Origin: Daucus carota subsp. sativus
Lineage: Eukaryota > Streptophyta > Magnoliopsida > Apiales > Apiaceae
Direction of reading: 5' to 3'
Length of the DNA stretch: 64,000 nt
Assembly (NCBI RefSeq): GCF_001625215.2
Contig: NC_030384.2
Coordinates: 42,070,390-42,134,389, forward strand
A model generated the notes under the pieces. It saw nothing but the letters and a program-made list of their open reading frames with translations. It searched no databases and was not told where the DNA came from. This document shows positions 51,585 to 64,000 of the stretch, piece by piece. The translations under genes were made by a program, and so were the position numbers. The number at the start of each line of letters is the position of its first letter. Position 1 is the stretch's first letter.

Positions 51585-52337
51585 TAATCGAAGATATTAA
51601 CTTGTATTTTTTATTTACTTACCTCATTTAGTATTGCATGAGGTAATTACGAATTATTATACGACTCTGTATTAAAAATATTAAATAATTTCATTCGCAA
51701 ATGCCGTATATATTATTAAATAATCTGATACTAAAATGTGGACCGGTTGGCTTTGTCGGGTTAGGGCGGGTGAAAAAAAAGACACTGTTGTTGGGCGGCA
51801 ACCGCCTATGGGAAGATGACCGTCGGATTAATCATTGAAGACTAAAGAAAAGAGGCTTTCAAACGATTGTGACCGTTGATTATGTTTTAGCCAGAAATTC
51901 CTCGCAAATGTTTTGGGAGAAGAATCTCAAAAAAGGCTGGCGATCTCATGTATTATTTATTACATGTGAAATTAATCAACGAGGTTAGGACTTGGGAAAC
52001 ATCGGTTAGGTGCAAGTGTGATTCGATCTTGATCATTATAACAAGTTTGGTTATTATAATTTATTATAATGTTAATTAAAAATACTATACTTCTCAAACT
52101 TGCTGGGTCATGGAATTGAATTTTTGGGATTTCTAGTTTATTAATTAATACGTTACCTCTCAATCTCTCATTTTCGCATGCAAAAGTTGATAGCGTAGGA
52201 TTTGAAAATAGGAGCGGCGAGTATAGGAGGCCGGTTGGTTTCATGTTTAATTGGTCAAAGTTAATTCGGAGTAACTTTATAGGCAGCAGGATTGAATATA
52301 AGAGGGGTGAGTGAATATTTTTTATATTGTTTTTTTA

Positions 52338-52506
52338 GTGTGTGCTCATAGGCACATGCTAAGCGCCAAATTTTACAAATTTAGAAGATTTTGATTGGTT
52401 CTCATATCTTCATAACGGTGGATCCCCTCAAATACAATAACCACACCAATCAAAACTTCCTATACATATCAAATTTCGCGCTTAGCATATGCCCATTGGC
52501 GCACAC
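52338..52506. mobile_element. 169-bp MITE with about 38-bp inverted repeats
   Basis: Left arm: GTGTGTGCTCATAGGCACAT, then GCTAAGCGCCAAATTT. Right arm complement: GTGTGCGCCAATGGGCATAT, then GCTAAGCGCGAAATTT. TA lies at both borders (52336-52337 and 52507-52508), which suggests a mariner-type target. The arms cover almost half the element. Confidence 0.8.
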
Positions 52507-52667
52507 TATACAAACCCTTTTTATATATATACTATAAAATTACCTAAAATCAATGAGTTATTGTTTATCCTGAATTGACATACTTAAAAAAATTAAAAAA
52601 TTCATAACTTGCTAGTGTTCTTATAACTTATCAATTGATGTGATACTTAATTAACAAATACTACAAC

Positions 52668-52870
52668 TTCCTTCCTCTATTTTTATTTTATAAACCGTTT
52701 GATTTTTTTACACATTTTCCATATGTATTTTGATCATTTAGTTAAAAATGTTATTTTTTGTAATTAAAAATGTAGTCAAAATTATAAAGTTAATCAGAAT
52801 AAAACTTCAGATAACGTAAAAATGTGTATAAAGATAAAAATAACTTGTAAAATAAAACGGGGGAGAATAT
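52668..52870. mobile_element. hairpin MITE, same family as 33372-33600
   Basis: The left arm TTCCTCTATTTTTATTTTAT with AAACCGTTTGATTTTTTTAC pairs loosely with the right arm AATGTGTATAAAGATAAAAA and TTGTAAAATAAAACGGGGGA. It is AT-rich, foldback and non-coding. Confidence 0.5.
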
Positions 52871-54911
52871 ATCATAGTTGCATCTAACAAAATATTTAAA
52901 AATGTGTAACAAAATGAAAATTACTAGGAAAGAATACTAAACCGTATTTGTATACCAAGACTAGGTTAGTAATTACTACCGTACCTTCCTGCTGGTTTCT
53001 TCGCTGGCTTGCCAGTTTTTAACTACACACAAAGCTACCGTATCTGCATATATCCTTTTAAAGGAAAATGATCACGACACTAATTAATAAGTGTTCATCA
53101 AGCTTAAATATAAATTTTCCTTTTATATTACCCCAATTGCATAGCTCTGTTGAGCATCTTCTCGGTATATGTCCAACAGAAAAGAACAAGGAGACTAGGA
53201 GAGAGAGTTCGAAAGTATCTTTATGTAATCGATATCGATATGATCAACCAAACTTCTTGATTATTAAGAAAAAAAAGAGAGCAGCACTGCTGGAACATTT
53301 GTTGATGTAAAACAAAGTTTTGAATCATGAAAAGATGTGGAAAATATCTAGGGAAATGACGTGAAAGTTGTTTATGGCCACTAGTTATGCACCGTCCACA
53401 ACTTTAATATACACCATTGCCGATCAACAAAGTAAGTGCAAGTAATTATATAACCACGTTATGGGCATATACATAAATATGCAGATCTTCTGCCTCCTAC
53501 TTCGTATAGTATAATATACTACTAGTATGTGCTTTACTGACGAGGATTTACTTACTTTAGAATGTATACAACAATACTTACAATATTATTTTTTGATTTT
53601 TATGTTAAAATTAGAGATTAGATTTTATACAAAAAAGTATATTTATTTAAAATAAGTGCAAAAGTTAATGGCACGGAATTATGAAAATAATGGCATGTTG
53701 ATTTGTTTATTTCGGCAAATTTGTTAAATTGTTAATTATTTTCACCTTAATGCATAACTTCTGGTAATATAAAAAGTGTTCGGGAAACACATTTTTATAG
53801 AAGTTGATACAGCAATACAAAGGTTATAAGCAGCCAGTACAAATACTTTAAAAAAAAGAAAAAGACGATGTCTGTTGAAAGAGACTTCATATATATTTTG
53901 TTAAATTATCTATAAACATATATGATATAACAATTTATCTGATCTTATAGATATTATATTGTTTTGGCAAATCTTACTGCTCCCCTAAGCAATCTGCGAG
54001 CTCAACGGGAGGCAAAGGAGGCAAAACTTAACAGTAGTTGGTCATGAAAAGTTTTAAAAGCCATGGTTCATGCACGGATTAGTGAACATGCATGATTAAA
54101 AAAGGATGGTCGGTGCTGGGCATCTGATCTGATAACTTATTTATTTCCACGGTTACATTAATATTAATTTGGGATAATGGCAGAGATTATTAAATGACAG
54201 TGTTGAATAATCTTTTTATATGTTGTTTATCGGATTTTATCCTCACAGCGAAGATCACAGACAGTTACGTGCGAAATGCATCTTTCGTTATAGTATTTTC
54301 CTAGTCAAGAACATGCAGTGTGTGCTTTTTATAAACGCCTCATCATTTTCTTTTTGTTTGTTCCAAAAAAGAATATTCATGTTTTATTATCTCTAATAGT
54401 ATTTTTATTTTACCCTTTATTGAATATTTTAATTTTTCTTCTATCCAACTTATTTTGTCATTTTGACCAAATTTAAGTCAACCTGATCAATTTTATGATA
54501 TATATTATATTAAATATGTCACTATTTTTCAAATTATCACCATAAATTATAATTATTTATTATAAACCTTCAATTTTAGTACGAGATCAAAGAATACAGG
54601 ATTAGTATTAGAATTATTTGTGACAGTGCGGATAGTGTTTGGACCCAGATAATTGGGCCGATGGTTGACTGCACTCACTCGATGCTAGTAGTGGCCACTA
54701 GAGCGGGCCGGACCCAGTTACCAGCGGTCCGAACTGATGTAACTGGTCCGAACAAAAGTCCGAGTATAAACTTTTTTTTAATTCTGAAGACACTTTTTTG
54801 GTTTAGCATGTTTTATTGACTTGCCCATTTAACCCTTACTAAAAATATAAAGAATACAACTAACAATTAATCTCTTATTATTCCAAGCTTTAGTTAGTGA
54901 TTCAAATCTTA

Positions 54912-55286
54912 GAGCATTCACATCCGGCCTCCAATCCCAACCCCAAAAACTTACTAAAAATAGTAATCCCTCAAAAATTTTTACAAATTTTTATAAATTT
55001 CTTCCATCCCATTCCCCATATTCAATCCCTAGCCCCATAAAAGTATAAGATAAGACTTGATATTTATAAAAAATAATGAAATGATAATGAAATGGAGGAT
55101 GAATAATGTATGAGGGATGAATAGTGTATGAGGGATGAATAGTGAAACCATGAGGATTTATTTCTAGTCCCCAAAACCAAACCCTATTTTAGGGTTACGG
55201 ATGTAGACTATATTTCTACAAAAGTTAGCAGATTTTTTTAAATTATAAGAATTGGGTTGGGTTTGGGGGTTGGGATGAGAATGCTC
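54912..55286. mobile_element. Tourist-like (PIF/Harbinger) MITE
   Basis: The left end GAGCATTCACATCCGGCCTC with CAATCCCAACCCC is mirrored by GGGGGTTGGGATGAGAATGC then TC at the right. TTA flanks both sides (54909-54911 and 55287-55289), the typical target of PIF/Harbinger elements. It is 375 bp and well preserved. Confidence 0.85.
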
Positions 55287-55737
55287 TTAGTTTTACAAAC
55301 AGCAGCAAAAAATATCACGGGATCCAAGTATCAGTCTCCCACCGTGCTTAGTAGCTTCACATAAAATACAGCACAAAAAAGCAAAGAAATAGCTGAAAGA
55401 GGTAAACTTAATAGTTTTTGAGTTTTAATTGTTGTTTTTTGAGTTTTAATACATTATTATCTTTAATATAATTTTTTTAACTCTAATTTATTATACAACA
55501 AATTAGAGTTATTAAAAATCTGATTTAAAATTATTTGAACAATATATTAACACATATTAATAACAGAAAAAATATTCATAAATAGATAATAAATTGTAAA
55601 AGTTAAATTTTTATGAAAAAATATAATTAGTTGGTTAATATAATTTAATTAAAATTCAATTTATTAATACTAAAGTACTAATAAAATGATGTTAAAATTT
55701 AAATTTATAAATAATTAATTACGAATTATATACCCGC

Positions 55738-55766
55738 CCATGCTTCGCACGGGTTAAAGGCTAGTA
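55738..55766 (+). mobile_element. Helitron-like 3' end
   Basis: CCCGCCCATGCTTCGCACGG followed by GTTAAAGGCTAG and T is a short hairpin close to a CTAG end, as in plant Helitron termini. The left boundary cannot be found. Confidence 0.45.
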
Positions 55767-56601
55767 ATATTAAAGATATAACATTTGACTCTTATATCAT
55801 ACTAGTAAAGCAATGGACGATTTTTAATATATACTCTATCATATATTTAATGTTCATATTATTTTTATTGGTTATAATATATCTGAATATAATGATGATT
55901 ATATTTTAAAGAATTATATAAATAATTTCATATAAAATTCGATTCGGCTCATTTTATTTAAATCTATATAAGAGTGAATAATACTATAGGGCCGTTTAGA
56001 CGAGATTAAAATTAGTGTTTAAAAAAAAATATAAAGTGAAGCACAATTAAAATGAGCCAAAACTAGTGAACTCAATTTTTGTTAAAATAATTTTTGATTT
56101 TTTATGCAAACTATATTCAGAACGGGGCGCTGAGTCTTTTTAACTGGTCAACTTATTATAATCCAAAAAAAAGTGAATCGGGTAGGACTCGGGAGTATTA
56201 TCGCAGTCATAACTAAAATCAAGAGGAAAACCTGAACAACAAGAAAATCAAGATGAGAACCCAATTGCCGGATCAGGCGATTCCGTAGGCGTGATTACCG
56301 ATATTATACACACAAACAATACACAGACGCGGATTCTATCCTCACTCTGTGAACCCCGTTCCATACAACTTTGTTCTAGTGTAGTGTCGATGAGCCGATG
56401 GGTCGTTATTAATAATCAAAACTCCGGCCATGCATTATTCAATGCAACAAGATGGTTCATTTTCTCCTTTGTACGTGCCTAATAATATACATTGGGTCCT
56501 CTCATTTTTTAATGCCCAACTATGATCGTCTCATGATGCAGTACAAATAAATTTGTAATATGTGATATAATCTTGCGAAATATATTTCTTGGTGTTTCTT
56601 C

Positions 56602-56645
56602 GTTTCTTCTTATGTGCGTTGTGGTTTCTTCTTATGTGCGTTGTG
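56602..56645 (+). repeat. 22-bp tandem duplication in the synaptotagmin leader or promoter
   Basis: The unit TTTCTTCTTATGTGCGTTGT plus GG occurs twice in a row, about 50-90 bp upstream of the ATG at 56694. Confidence 0.8.
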
Positions 56646-56693
56646 GAGAAGAGGATCATATGTATATAGTGGCGATCTGAAAGCAGGTAGAGG

Positions 56694-59600
56694 ATGGGTA
56701 TTATAAGTGCCATCGCTGAAATTTTCGGGTTCGGAGTGGGGATCTCAATTGGCCTTGTCATTGGCTATTTCGTTTTCATCTTCACTCGACCTACTCATGT
56801 GGAGGTCACTTTCCTGCTCTTTTTGCCTGCGCTTTTTTCTTCTTTTTTGTAGTTTGCCTTGTTTATGTACTTGTTTTACTATTTCTTCTTGGGTCCGAGC
56901 ATCTCCAAACACAGACAACTCTTAGCTAAAAAATCAAGAGAACTCTTAGCAAATATCAAGTAGGTGACTGATTGTTCCCAAAAAATTCAAGTAGGTCATT
57001 CATTGCAAATTTGACTCAAATGAGTCACTCATTTTAATTTTTTTATCAAAAATATTACTCTATCGGTAGTCGAAATTCTTAAAGTATTATATATTGGGTT
57101 TCATACATTTTTTATATGAATGGTATTACATTCAAATGAACGATTCTGAATTCTAGTATTTCAGATAATATTATTAGATTTTTAAAATTTTATGTACTAT
57201 TTATTTTCATTTAAATCAAATAAAGCAATCAAAAAATTAAAAGGGGACGGAGGGAGTATTATCTTTGCTAATCATTTTAAATAATGTACTTCGAGATGCT
57301 CTAATGCAATTACAAAGTTTGTCATTTTCAAACTCTATTTGTATGTTGTTTATTCTTTGTTAGCAAAACTTACAAACAAAATTGTTTATGTGTCTATATT
57401 GTGAATCAAGTTTCGGTGAAAAATCATTGCAACTAGTAGACTTGTGTTATCATGCATGCAAAGTGCTAACAAGTTAAAGTTTTGGAGGCAAAAATATAAA
57501 ACTTTAAGGTGACCTCAACTGTAACCTGTCTAGGAATTGTGCATTGTTTTCATGTTTTCGGATTTTATCTTGTTCAGGATCCTGTCATACCTACCTTGGA
57601 TGAGCTGGACACAGAAACTCTGCAACGTTTGCTTCAAGAGATACCCAAATGGGTGAAAAGTCCAGACCATGACCGTGTATGCTCCTAGCCTCGAGCATTC
57701 TACTTAAATAGTTATAAACAGTGATATACATGATAGTAGAGCCTTGTAGCTTCATAGACACACGGGCGACTAATGTTTTGCTTATTGTGCTGCATCCGAA
57801 GATGAGTTGTTCTAAACTGTACCTATGTGCAGGTTGATTGGCTAAATAAATTCATTGAGACAATGTGGCCTTACTTGAACAGGGTACTAGTTACCTACCT
57901 AATTACTTAGTATTTAATTCCTTTATATTTCAATATTTCTATTTCTATTCGATACTTATAAGATATTTCTCGCCTAATGTCGTCAGGGAATTTGCAAGCA
58001 AGTGAAGACCATAGCAGACCCCATCATTGCCGAGCAAATTCCACAATACAAAATTGATTCAGTTCAATTTGAAACTCTTTCTTTGGGATGCTTACCGCCT
58101 ACTTTTACAGGTTGGTCTATTCTTTCTTCTCTTTTTCTCGTCCTTCTAAGTGTGAGCACACATTCATTGCATAATGTACCTACCTTTAAGTTTCAATTAG
58201 AAACATCTTCCTAAGGTTGCAGCATAGACAACTAAATGAGATGTCATTCACCATATTTACACCCTTCAATGTGGAACTATAGTTTGTCTTCAGATGTCTT
58301 CATGATTGCTTAAGATTCTCAGACTAAAACCTGTTTAGACTCATGTCATATGCATTGTATGATATATTATCCTTGTACATTATGAAAGAAGTGACATTTA
58401 TAAAATTAAATGCAAGATGAGTGTTCAAGGATATCTAATGGCTATTTGGAGTGATCAGTGGTATTGAGATTTAGCTTGGGTTCCTTGTTGGACATCTGCC
58501 TAAATTACCTTAGATGAAGAATGAATTCACTCACAGAGTTAAGAGCTTTACTGTATTAGCAGGACATCTAATCTCTGTACTAGACGATGCCACTTAGACC
58601 CTTGTTTATCTTCCCTCCATGACTATCTCAAGGTTTACTTGCTACAAGAATTTGAGGAATCAGAGACTATCTGGTGATTTTCTCTCAAGCAAAGTGCAAT
58701 ATTCTATATCATATATTTACTTATTTGTGCTGCCTGACATGTATGGCAAGTTAAATTGTGAAACGACTGCTGCTAGTATGTCTACAAACAGTCCTTCTAT
58801 ACTGCATATATTAAATGCAGCATTTTTACAACCTCTCGCCTTAGATACCTTACATTCTTCTCTGTTTTTGATTTACTCATTAAATTGAAGCCATGTCATG
58901 CCAGGAATGAAAGTTTATACTACCGGCGAGAAGGAAGTGATTATGGAACCAACGCTGAAGTGGGCAGGAAATCCTAACATTCTTGTAGCAATCAAGGCAT
59001 TTGGACTGAGAGTCAGTATTCAGGTAGTGTTATTATCTTTGAATCTAATTACTAACAGGGTCTTAATTAGAAAACTAAATATAAAGATACTTCCATTTAA
59101 CTCGTATGATCTCTCTCTATCTGTGCATATCCTTCGTTCTTCTACATTGTTGTTAGTTCTAACTCTGCAGTTTTTCAGGTGGTTGACTTGCAAGTATTTG
59201 CTTTTCCTCGTATCACCCTGAAGCCCTTGGTTCCAACCATTCCTTGTTTTGCGAAAATATTAGTGTCTCTTATGGAGAAGGTGAGGAGTGATTTGTAGAA
59301 ACTTGTTATGTTTACCAGTGTCAATGTCGAAGAAGTTTTTAAATGCTTTTCTGTAAATTTGCTCTACTAATATTTTCTTTCTGTCCTTGGCAAAAAGTCA
59401 CATGGTCAAATATCATCTATGTTCTATGTTCTTGGTTTCATGTCCATTTATTCTTATGCCAGTTAGAGATGAGATGATGTAATAAGTAATATCCTACTTA
59501 CGTAAGTTTTTAAAAAACAGTGGTAAAATATTTCTACTGGATAAGTATTTTGAACTACTGCTTTGGCATATGTCCCTAAGCATATTATAATAAGGTCCTT

Positions 59601-62600
59601 ATTGATCATGTTTCTTGTGCACCATCCTAATATTTCAAGTCTGCAGCCTCATGTGGACTTTGGGCTAAAATTGCTTGGAGCAGATGCTATGTCAATTCCT
59701 GGGCTGTATAGCTTTGTCCAGGTATGTTCGTTTGGTTTTTGTTTCACAGTGATATTTTTCTTACTAAGCTTTGAAATTTTCCACCTGCTTTTTCTTACTA
59801 AACTTTAAACTATCGACTAACATGTTTTTTCTTGCAAATATAGGAGCAATAAATGGATAGCTTCTTAGTGCTTCTCTTATTGTGACCTGCTCGTATTTTA
59901 ACGTATAGTACCAATCAGGGACGGATTTACACGGGGGGCAGTGGGGGTACTTGCCCCCAGTGTATTGTTTAGTGTTTACTACATTTCAGTATACAAATTT
60001 TAAAAATTAACATCCTTGCCCCCATGGTTGAGTTGGGAGATTTTTAAGGAACCAACCATGGTTTGATTCCCCTCTGTTGCATTTCTTTTTTTTTGACCTT
60101 TTCTTTAGAGTAAAGCGCTCACTAGTCACTCCTAAGCTTCTGTAGTCCAATTACAGTAGAGCAGACAAAACAAGCTCATGTCCTCCTCTGTTTTTCAAGT
60201 ATTTTTACGAAATAAACGCTTAACCCTTCAAGCAAAAGAACCACAAATCAAGAATTTTTTTTTGTAACCTCTAATTTTCCCCATGAGTTTGAAATCCTAG
60301 ATATTCTGCCCCCATAGGTTCAAAATCCTAGATACGTCCCTGGTACCAATCAAACTTAAAAAAGTTGTAGAGTGATTTGGCTAACCTGAGTATGCATCTC
60401 AAAGGCCATCTAAAGGACCACAACCTTCACATTATAAGCAACTAATGGATTCATATCTTCTGTAGTCACTTTCTAGCCCGTTAGCAAAAATCTATTCACT
60501 TAAGTGTCAAATTCCAAGCTAACTAATTCAGTTCGCATTTTGCATTTCACAGTATTGATTGGGAAACCGATGATTAATGTTAGTTTAGTAGGAGTGCATG
60601 TTATTATTACTTGCACTCTTTTAGGACTTCTCCGAGTAGAAATTCAAAATACTTTCTACATTGGAAGCTCTTTATCTTTCTTTTTTCTCAGCCTTCTCAT
60701 ATCAATGCTTATCGGTCTGAATTCGAACTACATTTGTTGTCATAATTCTCTTCTTCATTATGCTCCCTCTACAGAATATATAACCACTTCCTTCTAGAAA
60801 TATACTACAATAGTTGCTGAATAAATAAAAGTTCAATTTGCTCAATGTAAGTTAAAATGCCATACAGTCTATCCAGATTCTTAGTCTGGCTGGCCTATAA
60901 TTTTCATGCAGGGTACTATTAAGGAGCAGGTTGCAAATATGTATCTGTGGCCCAAAACACTAGAAGTGGTAATCATGGATCCTACAAAGTAAGTGCATAT
61001 GTTTATTAGTGTATAATTAACAAAATCTTGTTTTTTCTGCCAATACGTTGAGCATAATATTATATATGTCAGGGCCATGAAGAGACCTGTTGGGATCCTG
61101 AATGTTAAGGTTGTGAGGGCAATGAAGCTTAAGAAAAAAGATCTTTTAGGAGCTTCAGACCCGTATGTGAAACTGAAAATTTCAGAGGACAAACTGCCAT
61201 CAAAGAAAACAACTGTGAAGCACAAGGATTTAAACCCTGAATGGAATGAAGAATTTAGTATTACAGTTAAGGACCCAGAATCTCAGATATTGGATCTTGT
61301 TGTCTATGACTGGGATAAGGTACTCTATTTTTCTTTTCAGATGTGAGAATTTCTATACATTTTTAGATAGGATTACTGACAAATTTTATATGGCATGTAC
61401 TTCATTTTTTCTTCCATTTTATTCTTTTCACAATGATAAATGTCTTTCTCGGGAGACATTACATATTACTACTTAAATCATATCAATTTTTGTTACACAA
61501 GTATGAACCTCTCCTGCTCGCTTTTTATAAGGGTGGATATATTTTTCCTTAGGTGGGGAAGCACGAAAAGATGGGTATGAATGTAATACATTTGAAAGAC
61601 CTTACTCCGGAAGAGACAAAAGTTCTAATCCTCGATTTGCTAAAAAACATGGACCCTGACAGCGTCCAAAATGAAAAACCACAGGGTCAGCTTGTTGTCG
61701 AAGCAATGTACAAACCTTTTGATGATGAAGAGAGACCACCTGATTCTGAAGATTCTGAGGTTCAAAAGGCTCCTGATGGAACTCCTGCTGGTGGTGGGTT
61801 GCTAGTAGTTATAGTCCATGAAGGTCAAGATCTTGAAGGAAAACACCACACAAATCCGTCCGTGCGTTTACTCTTCAGAGGGGAAGAAAAAAGAACCAAG
61901 GTAACTTATTGACCCAAAAGTTTCTACAAATTTTTGAAAGTTTCCCGCTACTTGTAGACCTTGTAGATTACACATTGTTATGTAAAAGAACATATCACGT
62001 TTCTCTTAGTTTTGAAGTATTTAGTTAGACAAATATATTATGGTATTATCTGGGCAGGTTGTAAAGAAAAACAGAGATCCGAAATGGGATGAGGAGTTTC
62101 AGTTCATGCTGGACGAGCCACCCAGTGATGACAGGATTCATGTAGAAGTTGTAAGTACTTCAAAAAGGATGGGTCTTCTGCATCCCAAGGTAATCACAAA
62201 AAAATTCATATTATTATTACTATGTTAAACTAGCTTTTAGCCCGCGGTCGTGCTAGCATATAAATTAATATATTTTTATCCAAAAATATATAATTTATCC
62301 AATATATTAATACCAGCATATAAACCGTGCAATGCATGGCTGGTTTATAATATTTATTCTTTATCATATATGTTTTAATATCCCTTACAAAAATTATATA
62401 TATGTTTTAATATCTAATTTTTTGCTGAAGATATATTTCTATTGAAAATAGATTTTTAAATAATAATAGACATGTTTAAGTTAATATATTTTTAGTGAGA
62501 GATTTTTAATATTCAAGCTCGTCTAAACATTTATAAATAAATGTCTCAGAGATATATATTTTAATGAGGATGTTTAAATGTGTTTTAGATATAAAAAAAG

Positions 62601-64000
62601 AATATGTTAAAACATTTTATAAAATAAAAAACGTCATTGACCGGCCAAAACTCTTAATGCTTAAGTTGTAATAGTATTGTATAGATATTAATATTTCACG
62701 TTTAATTTTACAAGAATGGATTCTCTCTTTTTTCCCTTCTTTTTTGCTCAAGGGGTGAGCATAAAAATCTGAAAGTCGGATTGTCTGAATTTTCAGTTAA
62801 AAAAAAATCCAAAAAACCATATATTTAATTAGGAAAATTGGACCGGATATTCAATCCGTATTTCTTGCATAAATTTAGATTCAGATATGGATCACTAATT
62901 TTACAAAATCGAATGTCCAGATCCGTTTTTGATCTCTATTAAAAAATTTATTTATAATGACCGATAAACTTATTAAAGATAAATAGTGCAATAGATTACA
63001 TATTAAATAAATTAGTAAGTAATTCTTCATATAGTTATTTTTGTTTATTTTTTTTTGAACGATGATTTATATTAGGGATTACAATATATTAGAGATGTGA
63101 AATAAAGTAAATGAAAGATTATTGATGTTCTAGATTATGTTTTTATTTTAAACTTATAAATTTGAGAGCTAGTATGTTATTAATTTTCTTTAAATATCCA
63201 TTGATATGAGAGTAACGATACAGACACTAAATTGGACAATAAAAGTTATATCTAAATGATCTAATATTGGTGACATGTCAATTTGTAATATCATAATTGG
63301 TGATATTAATGTGAATATAGGATAATTTAATATTTTTAATTGAATAAAGTCAATTATATAATCACATGTCATTTATGAGAACCACTATGAGATTCAATTG
63401 TATTTTCTATTAGATTAAAATAAAATATAAAAGGAAAAGGTTTATAGGTGCTAAAGTCCAAAACTTTGTTTTTAATACGACACTAATCATTGATAATTCT
63501 TAAAATTATTTAATTATAGTGAATAAAAATATAATTAAATTGAATAATAATCTATAAACTAAACTTAAATTTTCGTAACTACTTCGGATTCGCATAATCC
63601 TGGTTCTTTTTCCCTAATTAAAGCGAATATCTGAATTCCAGGAATCCAATTAAAACGGAATAGATATTTCATGATCTCGAAAACTGAATATCGTGTTTAT
63701 GCATTAAAAACCGGACCGGATATCCGGTTTTGCTTTTCCTGGTGTTTTCACATAAATATGTTTTCTATTGGGACCATTGTATTTACTATTCAAATAACTA
63801 GCATGGCATTGCCGCATTGTCCGTGTGAACCTTGATGTTGAGACACGTGCATGGTACTATAGTTTCTTTTTTCTTTTCTAATGAAAAGATTTTTATGTTG
63901 GCAGGATGCTCTGGGGCATGTGGATATCTCCCTTGCAGATGTGGTTAACAACAAAAGGATTAACGAGAATTACGAACTTATCGATTCAAAGAATGGTACG
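56694..64000 (+). CDS. plant synaptotagmin (SMP, C2A, C2B), 3'-partial
   Basis: Twelve exons in the window: 56694-56804, 57578-57676, 57833-57883, 57987-58110, 58905-59023, 59179-59280, 59647-59721, 60912-60988, 61073-61319, 61553-61900, 62058-62189 and 63905-64000 onward. They encode 527 residues of a protein normally about 540 long. The start MGIISAIAEIFGFGVGISIG leads into a single membrane anchor. The SMP lipid-transfer domain (about 70-250) includes VDWLNKFIETMWPYLN and PLVPTIPCFAKILVSLMEK. C2A (VGILNVKVVRAMKLKKKDLL, GASDPYVKL, VYDWDKVGKHEKMG) keeps the acidic loop residues for calcium. C2B (LLVVIVHEGQDLEGKHHTNP) has Asn and His where acids are expected, so it is probably calcium-independent. 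SYT1-type proteins tether the ER to the plasma membrane. Introns host a hAT MITE and Helitron-like DNA. The last codons lie right of the window. Confidence 0.95.
56897..57301. mobile_element. MITE in synaptotagmin intron 1, with a nested Stowaway
   Basis: The outer ends GAGCATCTCCAAACAC and ACTTCGAGATGCTC are inverted repeats of the Tourist type. Inside lies a second element, listed separately. The outer target duplication is not preserved. Confidence 0.6.
57058..57256. mobile_element. Stowaway MITE nested in the outer MITE
   Basis: The right end AAAAGGGGACGGAGGGAG is followed by TA, and the left end CTCTATCGGTAGTCG is preceded by TA. It inserted into the older element of 56897-57301. Confidence 0.6.
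59916..60342. mobile_element. hAT MITE in synaptotagmin intron 7
   Basis: The ends CAGGGACGGATTTAC and CTAGATACGTCCCTG are inverted repeats. The 8-bp target duplication GTACCAAT is perfect on both sides (59908-59915 and 60343-60350), diagnostic of hAT elements. It is 427 bp, contains several GCCCCC words and encodes no transposase. Confidence 0.92.
62230..63760 (-). mobile_element. Helitron-like insertion in synaptotagmin intron 11
   Basis: At 62230 the sequence reads CTAGCTTTTAGCCCGCGGTC, which on the minus strand is a Helitron-style 3' end (hairpin, then CTAG). The intron here is 1.7 kb while neighbouring introns are 0.1-0.3 kb, so foreign DNA is likely. The right boundary is a rough guess. 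The interior is AT-rich with no coding sequence, and 62750-63740 contains GGATATCCGGTT-like words of unknown origin. Confidence 0.4.

Larger units (their letters stand above)
51585..56601. other. 5-kb intergenic region with several MITEs
   Basis: No gene is recognised between the PNRC-like gene and synaptotagmin. Elements at 52338-52506, 52668-52870, 54912-55286 and a Helitron-like end at 55738-55766 are listed separately. The frames at 53068-53310 and 56291-56482 show no family features. Confidence 0.5.

Noticed and set aside
54600-54770. GC-rich patch with GGGCCGGACCCAG as a possible gene or element end
   Set aside because: No paired end, frame or family word was found.

Overview
This window is nuclear DNA from a flowering plant, most likely a eudicot. 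The evidence is AT-rich intergenic DNA, many short GT-AG introns, plant-specific genes (ROP GTPase, FREE1, GDSL esterases, a BOI-type RING ligase, a plant synaptotagmin) and a dense scatter of plant MITEs, LINE pieces and LTR remnants. I cannot name the species. There is no operon, phage or CRISPR content.

Layout. 1-5379 (+): 3' part of a LARP1-type La-module RNA-binding protein. 7067-7138 (+): tRNA-Glu(UUC). 9149-9559 (+): a small basic protein resembling mitoribosomal mL64 (CRIF1 family), preceded by a two-codon upstream ORF that overlaps its first ATG. 10322-13244 (-): an unnamed 422-residue protein with a beta-barrel-like C-terminus. 14087-15644 and 16670-18379 (-): two tandem GDSL esterases with matching five-exon structures. 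22266-29859 (-): FREE1/FYVE1, ten exons. 31140-33300: nested LTR remnants, including a solo LTR with a perfect target duplication. 35027-36242 (-): BOI-related RING E3 ligase. 38460-39935 (-): dead RTE-type LINE. 41716-41787 (-): initiator tRNA-Met. 41853-42852: a non-autonomous Mutator-like element containing a 197-bp tandem array. 43541-45915 (-): type I ROP GTPase. 50772-51359 (-): a single-exon proline-rich protein with a PNRC-like motif. 56694-64000 (+): synaptotagmin (SMP + C2A + C2B), which runs off the right edge.

The genes do not form a pathway. Three touch membrane or vesicle traffic (FREE1 on endosomes, ROP at the plasma membrane, synaptotagmin at ER-plasma membrane contacts), but this looks like chance. 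Exon coordinates come from splice-site reading and are supported by preserved reading phase across every junction and by family motifs; untranslated exons are not resolved. The most unusual structure is the Mutator-like element, which combines about 80-bp terminal inverted repeats, a 9-bp target duplication, palindromic GTAGCG subterminal motifs and an internal GC-rich, hairpin-forming tandem repeat.
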